Assembly: GCF_030269485.1 (NCBI RefSeq) | Contig: NZ_BSTL01000014.1 | Coordinates: 174,194 to 238,193, forward strand | Source: Actinoplanes sp. NBRC 103695 | GTDB lineage: Bacteria > Actinomycetota > Actinomycetes > Mycobacteriales > Micromonosporaceae | DNA: 64,000 bases | Direction: 5' to 3' | Part shown: piece by piece, positions 50,640 through 59,189 of the stretch | How positions within the stretch are numbered: the first letter of the stretch is position 1 | Layout: every line of letters starts with the position of its first letter | Made by a program: the position numbers and the translations under genes | The notes under the pieces: generated by a model | Database searches by the model: none | Told to the model about the DNA's origin: nothing | Seen by the model: only the letters and a program-made list of their open reading frames with translations

Positions 50640-51290
50640 ATGAACGAGACAACCGAGGCGGTCGTACGGACGCAGGTGACCGTCCCGTTGCGGTTCGGCG
50701 ACGGGTACACCACCAGTGCCCGCGTCTTCACCTTCGACGGCCTGGTGGACGGCAAGGAGCACCTGGCGCTGGGCCTCGGCGACTGGCGGCGGGCCGTGGC
50801 CCGGTCATCGGTCGGCGGCCGTCCGCCGCTGGTGCGGCCGCACAGCGAGTGCCTGACCGGGGACGTCTTCGGCAGCCAGCGGTGCGACTGCGGCCCGCAG
50901 CTGCGCGAGGCGGCGGAACGGATCACCGAAGCCGGCGGCATCCTGCTGTACCTGCGGCAGGAGGGCCGGGGAATCGGGCTCTACGCCAAGCTCGACGCGT
51001 ACGCGCTGCAGGACGCCGGCCTGGACACCTACGAGGCCAACCTGGCCCTGGGTCACGCCGAGGACGAACGGGACTACACCGCCGCCGCGCAGATGCTCAC
51101 CGCGCTCGGCGCCGACCGGATCCGGCTGCTCAGCAACAACCCCGACAAGGCCGCGCAGCTGATGGCGGCCGGGGTGAAGGTCGAGGAGCAGATCCCGACA
51201 GGCGTTCATGTGTCCGCGGCGAATGTCCGGTATCTGCGTACCAAGGCATCGCACACCGCCCATACGATCGACCTTCCGCTCGCGGAGTGA
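50640..51290 (+). CDS. GTP cyclohydrolase II (monofunctional paralogue)
   Basis: A 216-residue GCH II. Zinc site Cys71, Cys82, Cys84 in HSECLTGDVFGSQRCDCG; catalytic Tyr104 region ILLYLRQEGRGIGLYAKLDAYALQD; GTP-binding loop SNNPDKAAQL. It lacks the dihydroxybutanone-phosphate synthase domain of the riboflavin RibBA protein. Streptomyces carries several GCH II paralogues that differ in whether the formyl group is kept, so its product may be an unusual pyrimidine. ATG 50640 after GGAGGG. I would not call it ribA without an alignment. Confidence 0.9.
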   Translation: MNETTEAVVRTQVTVPLRFGDGYTTSARVFTFDGLVDGKEHLALGLGDWRRAVARSSVGGRPPLVRPHSECLTGDVFGSQRCDCGPQLREAAERITEAGGILLYLRQEGRGIGLYAKLDAYALQDAGLDTYEANLALGHAEDERDYTAAAQMLTALGADRIRLLSNNPDKAAQLMAAGVKVEEQIPTGVHVSAANVRYLRTKASHTAHTIDLPLAE

Positions 51291-51323
51291 GCCGGAACGC
51301 CCGCAATGGGGCAGGATGGGGCG

Positions 51324-53261
51324 GTGACTGAGCCCGGAGACGAGGGCCTGCTCGCCGACGCCATCGAGCAGCTGCCCTTCATCCTCGCCGTCTGTGAAGG
51401 GCCGGAGCAGCGCGTGGTCGCCGTCAGCGGCGCCACACGCGCGGTGCTCGACGAGCGGGCGGTCGTCGGGCAGCCGATCCGCGCGGTGCTCAGCGACCTG
51501 GTCGGGCAGCAGATCCCGGACAAGTACCACGAGGTCTACGAGACCGGCGAGCCGGTCACCGGGCAGGAGTGGCGGGTCCACCTGGACCTGCCGGACGGCT
51601 CGATCCACGAGATGTGGGCCAACTTCACCATCGTCCCGTGGCGCAACGCGGACGGGACGATCCGCGGATCGATCGGCACCGGCTTCGACGTGACAGAGAG
51701 CGTACGGAAGCGTCAGGCCGCCGCGGCGGAGGTCGCCGACCTGCGGGAGCGCTACGACCAGACCCGCGACGTGGTGACCGCCCTGCAGCGGGTGCTGCTG
51801 CCGCCGGGCCTGCCGGTGCTGCCCGGGGCGCAGATCGCGGCCAGCTACCTCCCGGCGGTGACGGACAGCGCGGCGGGCGGCGACTGGTTCGACGCGGTGG
51901 TCCGCCAGGACGGCTCGGTGGCCCTGGTGGTCGGCGACGTGGTCGGTCACGGGGTGACCGCCGCAGGGGTGATGGGCCAGCTCCGCGCGGTGCTGCGGGA
52001 CCGCCTGGACACCGGCGCGCACCTGGTCGACGCGCTGGCCGCCGCCGACCGGTTCGCCCGCCGCATCCCGGCCGCGCACGCCACCACGGTGTGCGTCGCG
52101 CTGCTCGACCCGGCGGACGGCACACTGACGTACTGCACGGCCGGACATCCGCCACCGCTGCTGGTCACCGATGCCGGCGACACCCGCTACCTGCCCGGCA
52201 CCGGCGGTACCCCGCTGGGCACCGGCGCGTTGTTCCCGGTGCGTACCGAGACGCTCGAGCTCGGCGACCTGGTGGCCCTCTACACCGACGGCATCCTGGA
52301 ACGGCCCGGCCGGACCATCCCGGCCAGCACCGCCGAGCTCGCCGGCGTCGCCGCCGACAGCGCCGCCGGGCGGGCCCTGCGCGACCCCGGCCAGAGCCCG
52401 GCCGAGCGGGTCTGCTCGCAGACCGTGGAGCTGCTCGTCCGGACGACCGGGCACACCGACGACATCACCGTGCTGGCCGCCCAGCGGGTGGCCCCGGCCG
52501 CCCCGCTCGAGCTGGAGCTGCCCGCCATCCCGGAGTCGCTGCGCCCGTCCCGCACGGCGATCGCCGACTGGCTGGCCAGGGCCGGCGCGACCGCGCAGGA
52601 CACGTTCGTGCTCCAGCACGCGCTGGGCGAGCTGATGACCAACGCGATCGAGCACGCCTTCGACGGCGTCGAACCGCCGGCGGCGCCGGTGGTTCGGCTG
52701 CGCGCCGAGCTGAGCGCCGTGGGCTGCCTGCAGGTGACGATCACCGACCAGGGCCGCTGGCGCGAACCGGCCCGGCAGTCCACGCGGGGCCGCGGGCTGG
52801 CCCTGACCTCGCAGCTGGTCGAGACGATGCGCGTCGAGCCGACCGCGGAGGGCACGGTGGCGACCATCCGGCACTCGCTGACCCGGCCCGCCCGGCTGCT
52901 CTCCGAGGCGGTGTCCGCGCGCCCGGTGGTGACGACGGCCGAGTTCCACCTCACCGAGCTCGACGGGACGGACGGCGGGACGGAGGGCGGGGTCCACGTC
53001 GAGGGCCCGGTCGACAGCACCAGCGCCGAACGGCTCGAACAGAGCCTGCTCCAGCGCAGCCGCGGCGGCACGCTCCCGCTGACCGTCGACCTCTCCGCGG
53101 TCACCCACCTGGCCAGCGCCGGGGTCGCCGCGCTGCACCGGGTGGCCGACCGGCACGGCCGGCAGGGTGGCAAGCTGACTCTCGTCGCCGCTCCGGACAG
53201 CCCCGCGCGGCACGTTCTCGCCCTGGTCGCCATCCCCGACGTCACGATCGGACCCGCCTGA
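51324..53261 (+). CDS. PAS - SpoIIE phosphatase - RsbW kinase - STAS protein
   Basis: A 645-residue protein with four modules: PAS sensor (about 15-125), PP2C-like SpoIIE phosphatase (about 150-360; SAAGGDWFDAV, VVGDVVGHG, TDDITVL), HATPase anti-sigma-type kinase (about 370-495; LGELMTNAIEHAFDG) and STAS anti-anti-sigma domain (about 530-640; DLSAVTHLASAGVAALHRVAD, with a Ser at the phospho-site). A whole partner-switching circuit in one chain. GTG 51324 (AGGATGGGG upstream) preferred over ATG 51306. No sigma factor is next to it. Confidence 0.9.
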   Translation: MTEPGDEGLLADAIEQLPFILAVCEGPEQRVVAVSGATRAVLDERAVVGQPIRAVLSDLVGQQIPDKYHEVYETGEPVTGQEWRVHLDLPDGSIHEMWANFTIVPWRNADGTIRGSIGTGFDVTESVRKRQAAAAEVADLRERYDQTRDVVTALQRVLLPPGLPVLPGAQIAASYLPAVTDSAAGGDWFDAVVRQDGSVALVVGDVVGHGVTAAGVMGQLRAVLRDRLDTGAHLVDALAAADRFARRIPAAHATTVCVALLDPADGTLTYCTAGHPPPLLVTDAGDTRYLPGTGGTPLGTGALFPVRTETLELGDLVALYTDGILERPGRTIPASTAELAGVAADSAAGRALRDPGQSPAERVCSQTVELLVRTTGHTDDITVLAAQRVAPAAPLELELPAIPESLRPSRTAIADWLARAGATAQDTFVLQHALGELMTNAIEHAFDGVEPPAAPVVRLRAELSAVGCLQVTITDQGRWREPARQSTRGRGLALTSQLVETMRVEPTAEGTVATIRHSLTRPARLLSEAVSARPVVTTAEFHLTELDGTDGGTEGGVHVEGPVDSTSAERLEQSLLQRSRGGTLPLTVDLSAVTHLASAGVAALHRVADRHGRQGGKLTLVAAPDSPARHVLALVAIPDVTIGPA

Positions 53262-53263
53262 GC

Positions 53264-54199
53264 ATGACCGACTTCCTGATCGGCAGTGGACACCTCGAGG
53301 TCGGCGACGGCCACACGATCTACTGGGAGGAGTGGGGCGCACCGGACGGCGTACCCGTGGTCTGCCTGCACGGCGGTCCCGGCGCCGGCTTCAACGACAC
53401 ACACAAGGCGCTGTTCGACCCGGCGAAGCATCGGGTGCTCTTCCACGACCAGCGCGGATGCGGCCGCAGCACGCCGACCGGCAGCCTCGACCACAACACC
53501 TCGGCCGAACTCGTGGCCGACATCGACGCGCTGATGACGCACCGAGGCTGGACCGACGCGCACGTCGCCGGCGGCTCGTGGGGCTCGACGCTCAGCCTCC
53601 TGTTCGCGATCGCCCACCCGGATCGCGTGCGCGGGCTGCTGCTCTGGAGCGTCTATCTGATGCGCAGCCAGGACGAGGACTGGGTCGCGCTGGGCGGTCC
53701 GCGCCCGCACTTCCCCGAGGAGTGGGAGACCTTCATCGGCCCGGTTCCGGCTGATCGGCGGTCCAGCGGCAGAGAGATCACCCTCTGGTACGCCGAACGG
53801 ATACGTTCCGCTGATCCGGCCGAGGCGGAGCGGTACGCCCGCGCCTGGATCACGTGGGAGCTGACACTGTGCTCGCTGGACTACGACGCCCGGTCGGTGG
53901 CCCACGCCGTGGCGACCGACGAGAACACGCTGGCCTGCGCGATCATCGAGACGCACTTCATCGGCAACGGCGGATTCATCCCGGAGAACCACATCATCGA
54001 CTCGATCGGGACGATCCGGCACCTGCCGTGCCGGGTGGTCCAGGGCCGCTTCGACATGTGCACGCCGCCGTACGAGGCGTACGACCTGGCCCGGGCGTAC
54101 GGCGAGAATCTGGATCTCCTGATCGTCAGTGCCGGCCACCTGCGCACCGAGCCGGCGCTGAAAGCGGGTCTGCAGGCCGTGATCAACGGCCTCGCCTGA
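53264..54199 (+). CDS. pip: Proline iminopeptidase (S33)
   Basis: A 311-residue alpha/beta hydrolase: LHGGPGAGFNDTHKALFDP (HGGPG oxyanion motif), LFHDQRGCGRSTP, nucleophile in AGGSWGSTLSL (GGSWG), acid in VVQGRFDMCTPP, His in AGHLR. This set is diagnostic of Pip, which frees N-terminal proline. Two bases after the SpoIIE gene stop, so likely cotranscribed. Cytosolic. Confidence 0.93.
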   Translation: MTDFLIGSGHLEVGDGHTIYWEEWGAPDGVPVVCLHGGPGAGFNDTHKALFDPAKHRVLFHDQRGCGRSTPTGSLDHNTSAELVADIDALMTHRGWTDAHVAGGSWGSTLSLLFAIAHPDRVRGLLLWSVYLMRSQDEDWVALGGPRPHFPEEWETFIGPVPADRRSSGREITLWYAERIRSADPAEAERYARAWITWELTLCSLDYDARSVAHAVATDENTLACAIIETHFIGNGGFIPENHIIDSIGTIRHLPCRVVQGRFDMCTPPYEAYDLARAYGENLDLLIVSAGHLRTEPALKAGLQAVINGLA

Positions 54200-54254
54200 C
54201 CGGGTTGTCCACAGGGTCCGGGCACTCCCCCGGCGGGGTAACTACTATTCCCGG

Positions 54255-56078
54255 GTGACTTCGCCCAAGGATGTGCTGCACCAGATCTTCGGCTACCCGG
54301 ACTTCCGCGGTCAGCAGCAGGAGATCATCGAGCACGTGACCGGCGGCGGCGACGCCCTGGTGCTGATGCCGACCGGCGGCGGCAAGTCGCTGTGCTACCA
54401 GATCCCCGCCCTGGTGCGCCCCGGCACCGGCGTGGTCATCTCCCCGCTGATCGCGCTCATGCAGGACCAGGTCGACGCGTTGCGCACGCTCGGGGTGAAA
54501 GCCGGGTTCCTCAACTCGACGCAGGACTACTCGTCCCGTCAGCTCGTCGAACAGGAGTACATCTCCGGCGAGCTCGACCTGCTCTACGTCGCGCCCGAGG
54601 GGCTCGGCACCCAGTCGGTGCAGCGGCTGCTCGACCGGGGCACCCCGGCGCTGTTCGCGATCGACGAGGCGCACTGCGTGTCCCAGTGGGGCCACGACTT
54701 CCGCCCCGACTACCTCAACCTGTCGATGCTGCACGAACGCTGGCCGGACGTGCCGCGCATCGCGCTGACCGCCACCGCGACCAGCGCCACCAAGGACGAG
54801 ATCGCCAAACGGCTCGACCTGACCATGGCCCGGCACTTCACGGCCAGCTTCGACCGGCCCAACATCCAGTACCGGATCGTGCCCAAGGCCGAGCCGCGCC
54901 GGCAGCTGCTCTCGCTGCTCCGGAGCGAGCACGCCGGCGACTCGGGCATCATCTACTGCCTGTCCCGGGCCTCGGTGGAGAAGGTGGCGGCCTACCTCAC
55001 CGACGAGGGCATCCCCGCCCTGCCCTACCACGCCGGCCTCGACCCGGTCATCCGCGCGACCAACCAGTCCCGGTTCCTCCGCGAGGAGGGCCTGGTCATG
55101 GTGGCCACCATCGCGTTCGGCATGGGCATCGACAAACCCGACGTCCGGTTCGTGGCCCACCTCGACCTGCCCAAGTCGGTGGAGGGCTACTACCAGGAGA
55201 CCGGGCGGGCCGGCCGCGACGGGCTGCCGTCGACCGCCTGGCTGGCGTACGGCCTGGCCGACGTCGTGCAGCAGCGCAAGATGATCGACTCGTCCGACGG
55301 CGACCTCACCCACCGGCGCAACGCTGCCGCCCACCTCGACGCGATGCTGGCCCTGTGCGAGACCGTCGACTGCCGCCGCTCCCAGCTGTTGCAGTACTTC
55401 GGGCAGAACGACTTCACCGACGTCGGCTGCGGCAACTGCGACACCTGCCTCAACCCGCCGGAGGCCTGGGACGGCACGGTCGCCGCGCAGAAACTGCTCT
55501 CCACGGTGTGGCGGCTGCAGCGCGAGCGGGGCCAGAAATTCGGCGCCGGCCAGTCGATCGACATCCTGCTGGGCAAGGAGACCGAAAAGGTTCTCCAGCA
55601 CCGCCACCAGGAACTGAAGGTCTTCGGCATCGGCAGCGACCTGCGCGAGTCCGAGTGGCGGGGCGTGGCGCGCCAGCTGCTGGCCGCCGGGCTGGTCGCG
55701 GTCGAGGGCGACTACGGCACCCTGGTCCTCACCGACGACAGCACCTCGGTCCTGCGCGGCGACCGCAAGGTGATGCTGCGCCGCGAGCCGGAGAAGCCGG
55801 CCAAGGCGCCCCGGTCGTCGCGCAGCTCGTCCGCGGCGCCGGCCACGCCCATGTCCCCCGCGGACGAGCCGGTCTTCGAGCGCCTGCGCGCCTGGCGCGG
55901 CAAGGTGGCCAAGGAGCAGCAGCTCCCCGCGTACGTGATCTTCCACGACGCGACGCTGCGCGCGATCGCGGCCCTCAGGCCGACGTCGCTCGACCAGCTC
56001 GGCACCGTGAGCGGCGTCGGCAAGGCCAAGCTGGAGAAGTTCGGCCCCGACGTCCTCGAGATCCTCGCCGAGGAGTAA
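54255..56078 (+). CDS. recQ: ATP-dependent DNA helicase RecQ
   Basis: A 607-residue helicase. Walker A MPTGGGKSLCYQ, DEAH box in AIDEAHCVSQWGHDFRPDY, motif VI QETGRAGRDG; RQC zinc cysteines in CETVDCRR/GCGNCDTCLNPP; winged helix; and a C-terminal HRDC domain (LRAWRGKVAKEQQLPAYVIFHDATLRAIA). All RecQ modules are present. GTG start. Opens D-loops and repairs forks. Confidence 0.96.
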   Translation: MTSPKDVLHQIFGYPDFRGQQQEIIEHVTGGGDALVLMPTGGGKSLCYQIPALVRPGTGVVISPLIALMQDQVDALRTLGVKAGFLNSTQDYSSRQLVEQEYISGELDLLYVAPEGLGTQSVQRLLDRGTPALFAIDEAHCVSQWGHDFRPDYLNLSMLHERWPDVPRIALTATATSATKDEIAKRLDLTMARHFTASFDRPNIQYRIVPKAEPRRQLLSLLRSEHAGDSGIIYCLSRASVEKVAAYLTDEGIPALPYHAGLDPVIRATNQSRFLREEGLVMVATIAFGMGIDKPDVRFVAHLDLPKSVEGYYQETGRAGRDGLPSTAWLAYGLADVVQQRKMIDSSDGDLTHRRNAAAHLDAMLALCETVDCRRSQLLQYFGQNDFTDVGCGNCDTCLNPPEAWDGTVAAQKLLSTVWRLQRERGQKFGAGQSIDILLGKETEKVLQHRHQELKVFGIGSDLRESEWRGVARQLLAAGLVAVEGDYGTLVLTDDSTSVLRGDRKVMLRREPEKPAKAPRSSRSSSAAPATPMSPADEPVFERLRAWRGKVAKEQQLPAYVIFHDATLRAIAALRPTSLDQLGTVSGVGKAKLEKFGPDVLEILAEE

Positions 56079-56116
56079 CCGGCTCTCAGCTGCTCACGGG
56101 CCGCGCGGGGTGGTTT

Positions 56117-56524
56117 CTACGCGCAGGAGTCGGCGAGGTTCTTGCGGGCGGTGGCGAGCTTCGGCTCGAGTTCCAGGAACTTCGGGCCCAGGGCGATGAA
56201 GTCGTCGCTGGAGCTGATGCCGGACTGCCCGATGGTGTCGGCGACGGCCACGATGGACGTCTTGACCTCGCCGGTGGCCGGTTCCGCGATCTCGCGCAGC
56301 TTCTTCTGGATGGACTGGATCAGCACCGCGCGGATCTCCACGACCGAGTCCTTCATCTCGTCGTACTTCCCGAGCACCGCCGTGGCGTCGCCGCACGCCT
56401 TCTCCGAGGCCTCGTCACGGCCACTGCCGCAACCCGCGAGCACGAGTACGAGCACACCCACGACGCCGTACGACGCCTGTCGAACCACCACCGGCCACCT
56501 CCGAGAGTCGATCCCGGAATCCAC
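56117..56524 (-). CDS. Small lipoprotein, unknown function
   Basis: A 135-residue protein with a lipoprotein signal (VVGVLVLVLAGCGSG; Cys32) and a helical, acidic soluble part (YDEMKDSVVEIRAVLIQSIQKKLREIAEPATGEVKTSIVAVADTIG) with two cysteines. No domain recognised. It is convergent with recQ. Confidence 0.78.
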   Translation of the reverse strand: MDSGIDSRRWPVVVRQASYGVVGVLVLVLAGCGSGRDEASEKACGDATAVLGKYDEMKDSVVEIRAVLIQSIQKKLREIAEPATGEVKTSIVAVADTIGQSGISSSDDFIALGPKFLELEPKLATARKNLADSCA

Positions 56525-56715
56525 TGTGAACGATGGTGTCCACCGTCAGTCAGCGGCCGCCTGCGCGCAGTGGGCGGCGGCTACCCCGTCGGTTCCTGGG
56601 TCGGCTACCGGGCCGCGGGGCGGCTATCGGCTGGGCCGGCGGGTCGAGCAGGTCGGCCACCAGGTAGCCGACCTGCGGACCGGCGTGGCGTTCACGGGCC
56701 CGCCAAGAGTCGAAG

Positions 56716-56787
56716 CGGCCCGAGGTGCCGAACCGGCCCGAGGTGCCGAACCGGCCCGAGGTGCCGAACCGGCCCGAGGAGTCGGAC
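56716..56787. repeat. 18-bp minisatellite, 4 units
   Basis: CGGCCCGAGGTGCCGAAC three times (56716, 56734 and 56752) plus a fourth degenerate unit to 56787, in the 282-bp gap between the lipoprotein gene and def, immediately past the def stop. No gene is seen in this gap. Confidence 0.93.
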
Positions 56788-56806
56788 CGGCCGGGAGGGC
56801 GACGGG

Positions 56807-57307
56807 TCAGCTCGGGCCCCTGGCGGGCCGGACCTTGCGGACCTCGCGCAGGGCCTGCTTGCGGACCTCGCCCTTGAGGGTGTCGAGGTAGAGGGTGCCG
56901 TTGAGGTGGTCGGTCTCGTGTTGCAGGGCGCGGGCCAGGAAGCCCTCGCCGTGGATGACGAGCGGTTCGCCGTGCTGGTCCTGGCCGGTCGCGGTCACCC
57001 GCATCGAGCGGTGGGTGGGGAAGTACAGGCCGGGTACGGAGAGGCAGCCCTCCTCGTCGTCCTGCTCGCCCTCGAAGTCGCTCAGCACCGGGTTGACCAG
57101 GTGGCCGATCACGTCGTCGACGTTGTAGGAGAAGACGCGCAGGCTGACGCCGATCTGCGGGGCGGCGACACCGGCCCGGCCGGGCTCGCGGACGGTGTCC
57201 TCGAGGTCGCGGACCAGCTCGCGCAGCTCGGCGTCGAAGTCCTTGACGGGGTCGCATTCGGTACGCAGGACCGGATCGCCGAAGATCCGGATCGGCCTCA
57301 CTGTCAT
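56807..57307 (-). CDS. def: Peptide deformylase
   Basis: A 166-residue metal hydrolase with all three PDF motifs: GVAAPQIG, EEGCLSVPG (metal Cys) and QHETDHLNG (HExxH). Removes the formyl group from new proteins. ATG 57307 lies inside the first copy of an 89-bp tandem repeat that duplicates the spacer from pabB. It may be cotranscribed with pabB. Confidence 0.94.
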   Translation of the reverse strand: MTVRPIRIFGDPVLRTECDPVKDFDAELRELVRDLEDTVREPGRAGVAAPQIGVSLRVFSYNVDDVIGHLVNPVLSDFEGEQDDEEGCLSVPGLYFPTHRSMRVTATGQDQHGEPLVIHGEGFLARALQHETDHLNGTLYLDTLKGEVRKQALREVRKVRPARGPS

Positions 57308-57480
57308 GACCGACTGCACCGAGCGGCAGCGACCGGCACCGGACAACGGCGCCGAAGGCGAGGGCCAGAAGGGCATGACATAAGCGGCTCAGTCATGACC
57401 GACTGCACCGAGCGGCAGCGACCGGCACCGGACAACGGCGCCGAAGGCGAGGGCCAGAAGGGCATGACATAGGCGGCTCA
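57303..57480. repeat. 89-bp tandem duplication of the pabB-def spacer
   Basis: Two copies (57303-57391 and 57392-57480), differing at one base (A or G), plus a 6-bp remnant GTCATG at 57481. Each unit runs from the pabB stop to the def start codon, so the def start and leader exist twice; the upstream copy is out of frame (89 bp is not a multiple of 3). Confidence 0.98.
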
Positions 57481-57481
57481 G

Positions 57482-58693
57482 TCATGTTCGCAAGCCTATC
57501 CGGGCGTTACCCAGGGTTCTGCGCAGCGGTGCGGCTTTGGCCGCAGCCTCGGCCACCTCGGCCTCGGGATCGCTGTCCCAGGTGATGCCGCCGCCGGCCC
57601 ACAGGTGTATCCGCTCGCCGTCGGCCGCCGCCGTCCGGATGGTCAGGCCCAGGTCCAGGTGGTCGGGGCCGATCCAGCCGAGCGCGCCCATCGAGGCGCC
57701 ACGACCGACCGGCTCGAGGCGGGCGATCTCGTCCAGGGCGGCCAGCTTGGGCGCGCCGGTCACCGAACCGCCGGGGCACACCGCCCGCAGCAGGGACACC
57801 AGGTCCACGTCGCCGTCGAGGGGCGCGGAGACGACCGACTCGGCCTGCCAGAGACCGGACCATTCGCGTACGGCGAAAAGCTTGTCGACCCGCACCGGGC
57901 CGGCGCCGGGCAGCCGGGCGAGGTCGTTGCGTTCCAGGTCGACGATCATCACGTGCTCGGCGCGTTCCTTGGGCGAGGTGAGCAGCTCGTGGCGGCCCTC
58001 GGCGGTGGCGGGACGGGTGCCCTTGATCGGCCGCGTGATCACCCGGCCGTCGCGGACCTCGACCAGGGTCTCCGGTGACGCGCAGCCGATCGCCCAGCCG
58101 TCGCCGGCCAGCACCCCGCCGTAGCGGGCGCCGGACAGCCCGGCCAGCCGGGACAGCGCGTCGAGCGGGTCGCCGGTGTACGGCGCGGACGCGTGCCCGA
58201 CCACGTTGACCTGGTAGATGTCGCCCCGCGCGATCGCCTCCCGGGCCAGCGACACGGCCCGAGCGTGGTCGTCAACGGTCCAGGAGTCGACCCAGGGCCC
58301 GAGCGAGAAACCCGGCGCGACAGGAGAGCCCGGCCCGGGCGACAGACCCGGCGCAACGGGAGAGCCGGGCGCGGGCGTGAATGAAGCAGGCGTGAACGAG
58401 GAGTGCGTGGCCTCTTGCGGCCGGGATGAACCATGGTGCAGGACAACGGCGTACACGTCAGGGAGGACGGGCGCCGGAGTCGGCGATCCGACGGCCCCGC
58501 CGGCCATCACGGAACCGGCGGCCGCGGATACGTACAGTGCAGCGCCGCACAGAGTGCCATCGCCGGTCGGGTGGACTTGGGTGGCCGTTCGGCCGAGGTT
58601 TCGCACGGGCAGTCCGTTGGTGCTGAGGAAGTCGGCGACAAGCTCTGCGGGGTCGCCGGGGTCACCCAGCGACCAACGGAAGGTCGATGACAC
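57482..58693 (-). CDS. pabB: Aminodeoxychorismate synthase component I
   Basis: A 403-residue chorismate-binding enzyme. The C-terminal catalytic domain is intact: PIKGTRPAT, DLERNDLARL, CPGGSVTGAPK, GRGASMGALGWIG and GGGITWDSDPEAE. The N-terminal half is short and variable, with a Pro/Gly repeat insert at about 99-133. This fits PabB (p-aminobenzoate for folate) better than TrpE. GTG 58693 is chosen by homology; ATG 58783 is possible. Upstream of def. Confidence 0.83.
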   Translation of the reverse strand: MSSTFRWSLGDPGDPAELVADFLSTNGLPVRNLGRTATQVHPTGDGTLCGAALYVSAAAGSVMAGGAVGSPTPAPVLPDVYAVVLHHGSSRPQEATHSSFTPASFTPAPGSPVAPGLSPGPGSPVAPGFSLGPWVDSWTVDDHARAVSLAREAIARGDIYQVNVVGHASAPYTGDPLDALSRLAGLSGARYGGVLAGDGWAIGCASPETLVEVRDGRVITRPIKGTRPATAEGRHELLTSPKERAEHVMIVDLERNDLARLPGAGPVRVDKLFAVREWSGLWQAESVVSAPLDGDVDLVSLLRAVCPGGSVTGAPKLAALDEIARLEPVGRGASMGALGWIGPDHLDLGLTIRTAAADGERIHLWAGGGITWDSDPEAEVAEAAAKAAPLRRTLGNARIGLRT

Positions 58694-58907
58694 ACGGTTA
58701 CCGCCCTGGCAGGAGCCAGGTGATGCGGGAATGAGACGTGAAGGAGGTGTCGGGAAGTGGTCGACAGCGCCCCTACCGTGGACCATCGGAAGCGAGGATT
58801 CTGGCAACGGGACGCCGTCACCCGCCCCATCCGGACTCGTTCGGATTGAGGTAACGTTCGTCACCGCAGTTGTGAATCATCACACAGCCCCTATCGGAGA
58901 TTCCCTG

Positions 58908-59108
58908 ATGTGCCAGCACACGAGCCCTTGCCCCACCGCCGACGCCATGGACCGCGAAGCGGCCCGGATCGTCGCGACCTGTCGCGAGCAGGGCTGGAGC
59001 CTGCTTTGCAACGGCGTCATCACGTTCGAGGACACGGGTGAGATCCTGCCCGACGGGACGGTCATCGAGCCGCACCGCGGACCAGGTAAGCACGCCCTCG
59101 CAGCGTAG
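58908..59108 (+). CDS. DUF5999 family protein
   Basis: A 66-residue protein: MCQHTSPCP at the start, then DAMDREAARIVATCREQGWSLLCNGVITFEDTGEILPDGT. This Cys/His-rich start and the GWSLLCNGV...FEDTGELLPDG block are characteristic of the small actinobacterial DUF5999 family, of unknown function. CGGAGA 7 nt before ATG. Confidence 0.85.
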   Translation: MCQHTSPCPTADAMDREAARIVATCREQGWSLLCNGVITFEDTGEILPDGTVIEPHRGPGKHALAA

Positions 59109-59126
59109 GTAGAAGCGCAACACCAC

Positions 59127-59179
59127 CGCTACAGATAGTAGCGATGAACGGGCCGCGACCCATCGTTGAGCCGCGGCCC
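59127..59179. terminator. Two hairpins between convergent genes
   Basis: CGCTAC-AGATA-GTAGCG (59127-59143), then GGGCCGCG (59150-59157) pairing with CGCGGCCC (59172-59179). They fill the gap between the DUF5999 gene and gcvP and likely stop transcription from both sides. Confidence 0.7.
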
Positions 59180-59189
59180 CACCGGACGA

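Noticed and set aside
45465..51290. Riboflavin biosynthesis operon
   Set aside because: Only GCH II and a RibD-type reductase are present; RibB, RibE and RibH are absent, and the other genes have no place in that pathway.
50805..53342. 845-codon minus-strand frame opposite the SpoIIE-type gene
   Set aside because: Composition shadow (Val/Asp/Gly/Arg-rich) of a gene with clear PAS, PP2C, HATPase and STAS motifs.
57392..57396. Second def start codon in the duplicated spacer
   Set aside because: It is 89 bp upstream and out of frame with def; the frame soon ends.
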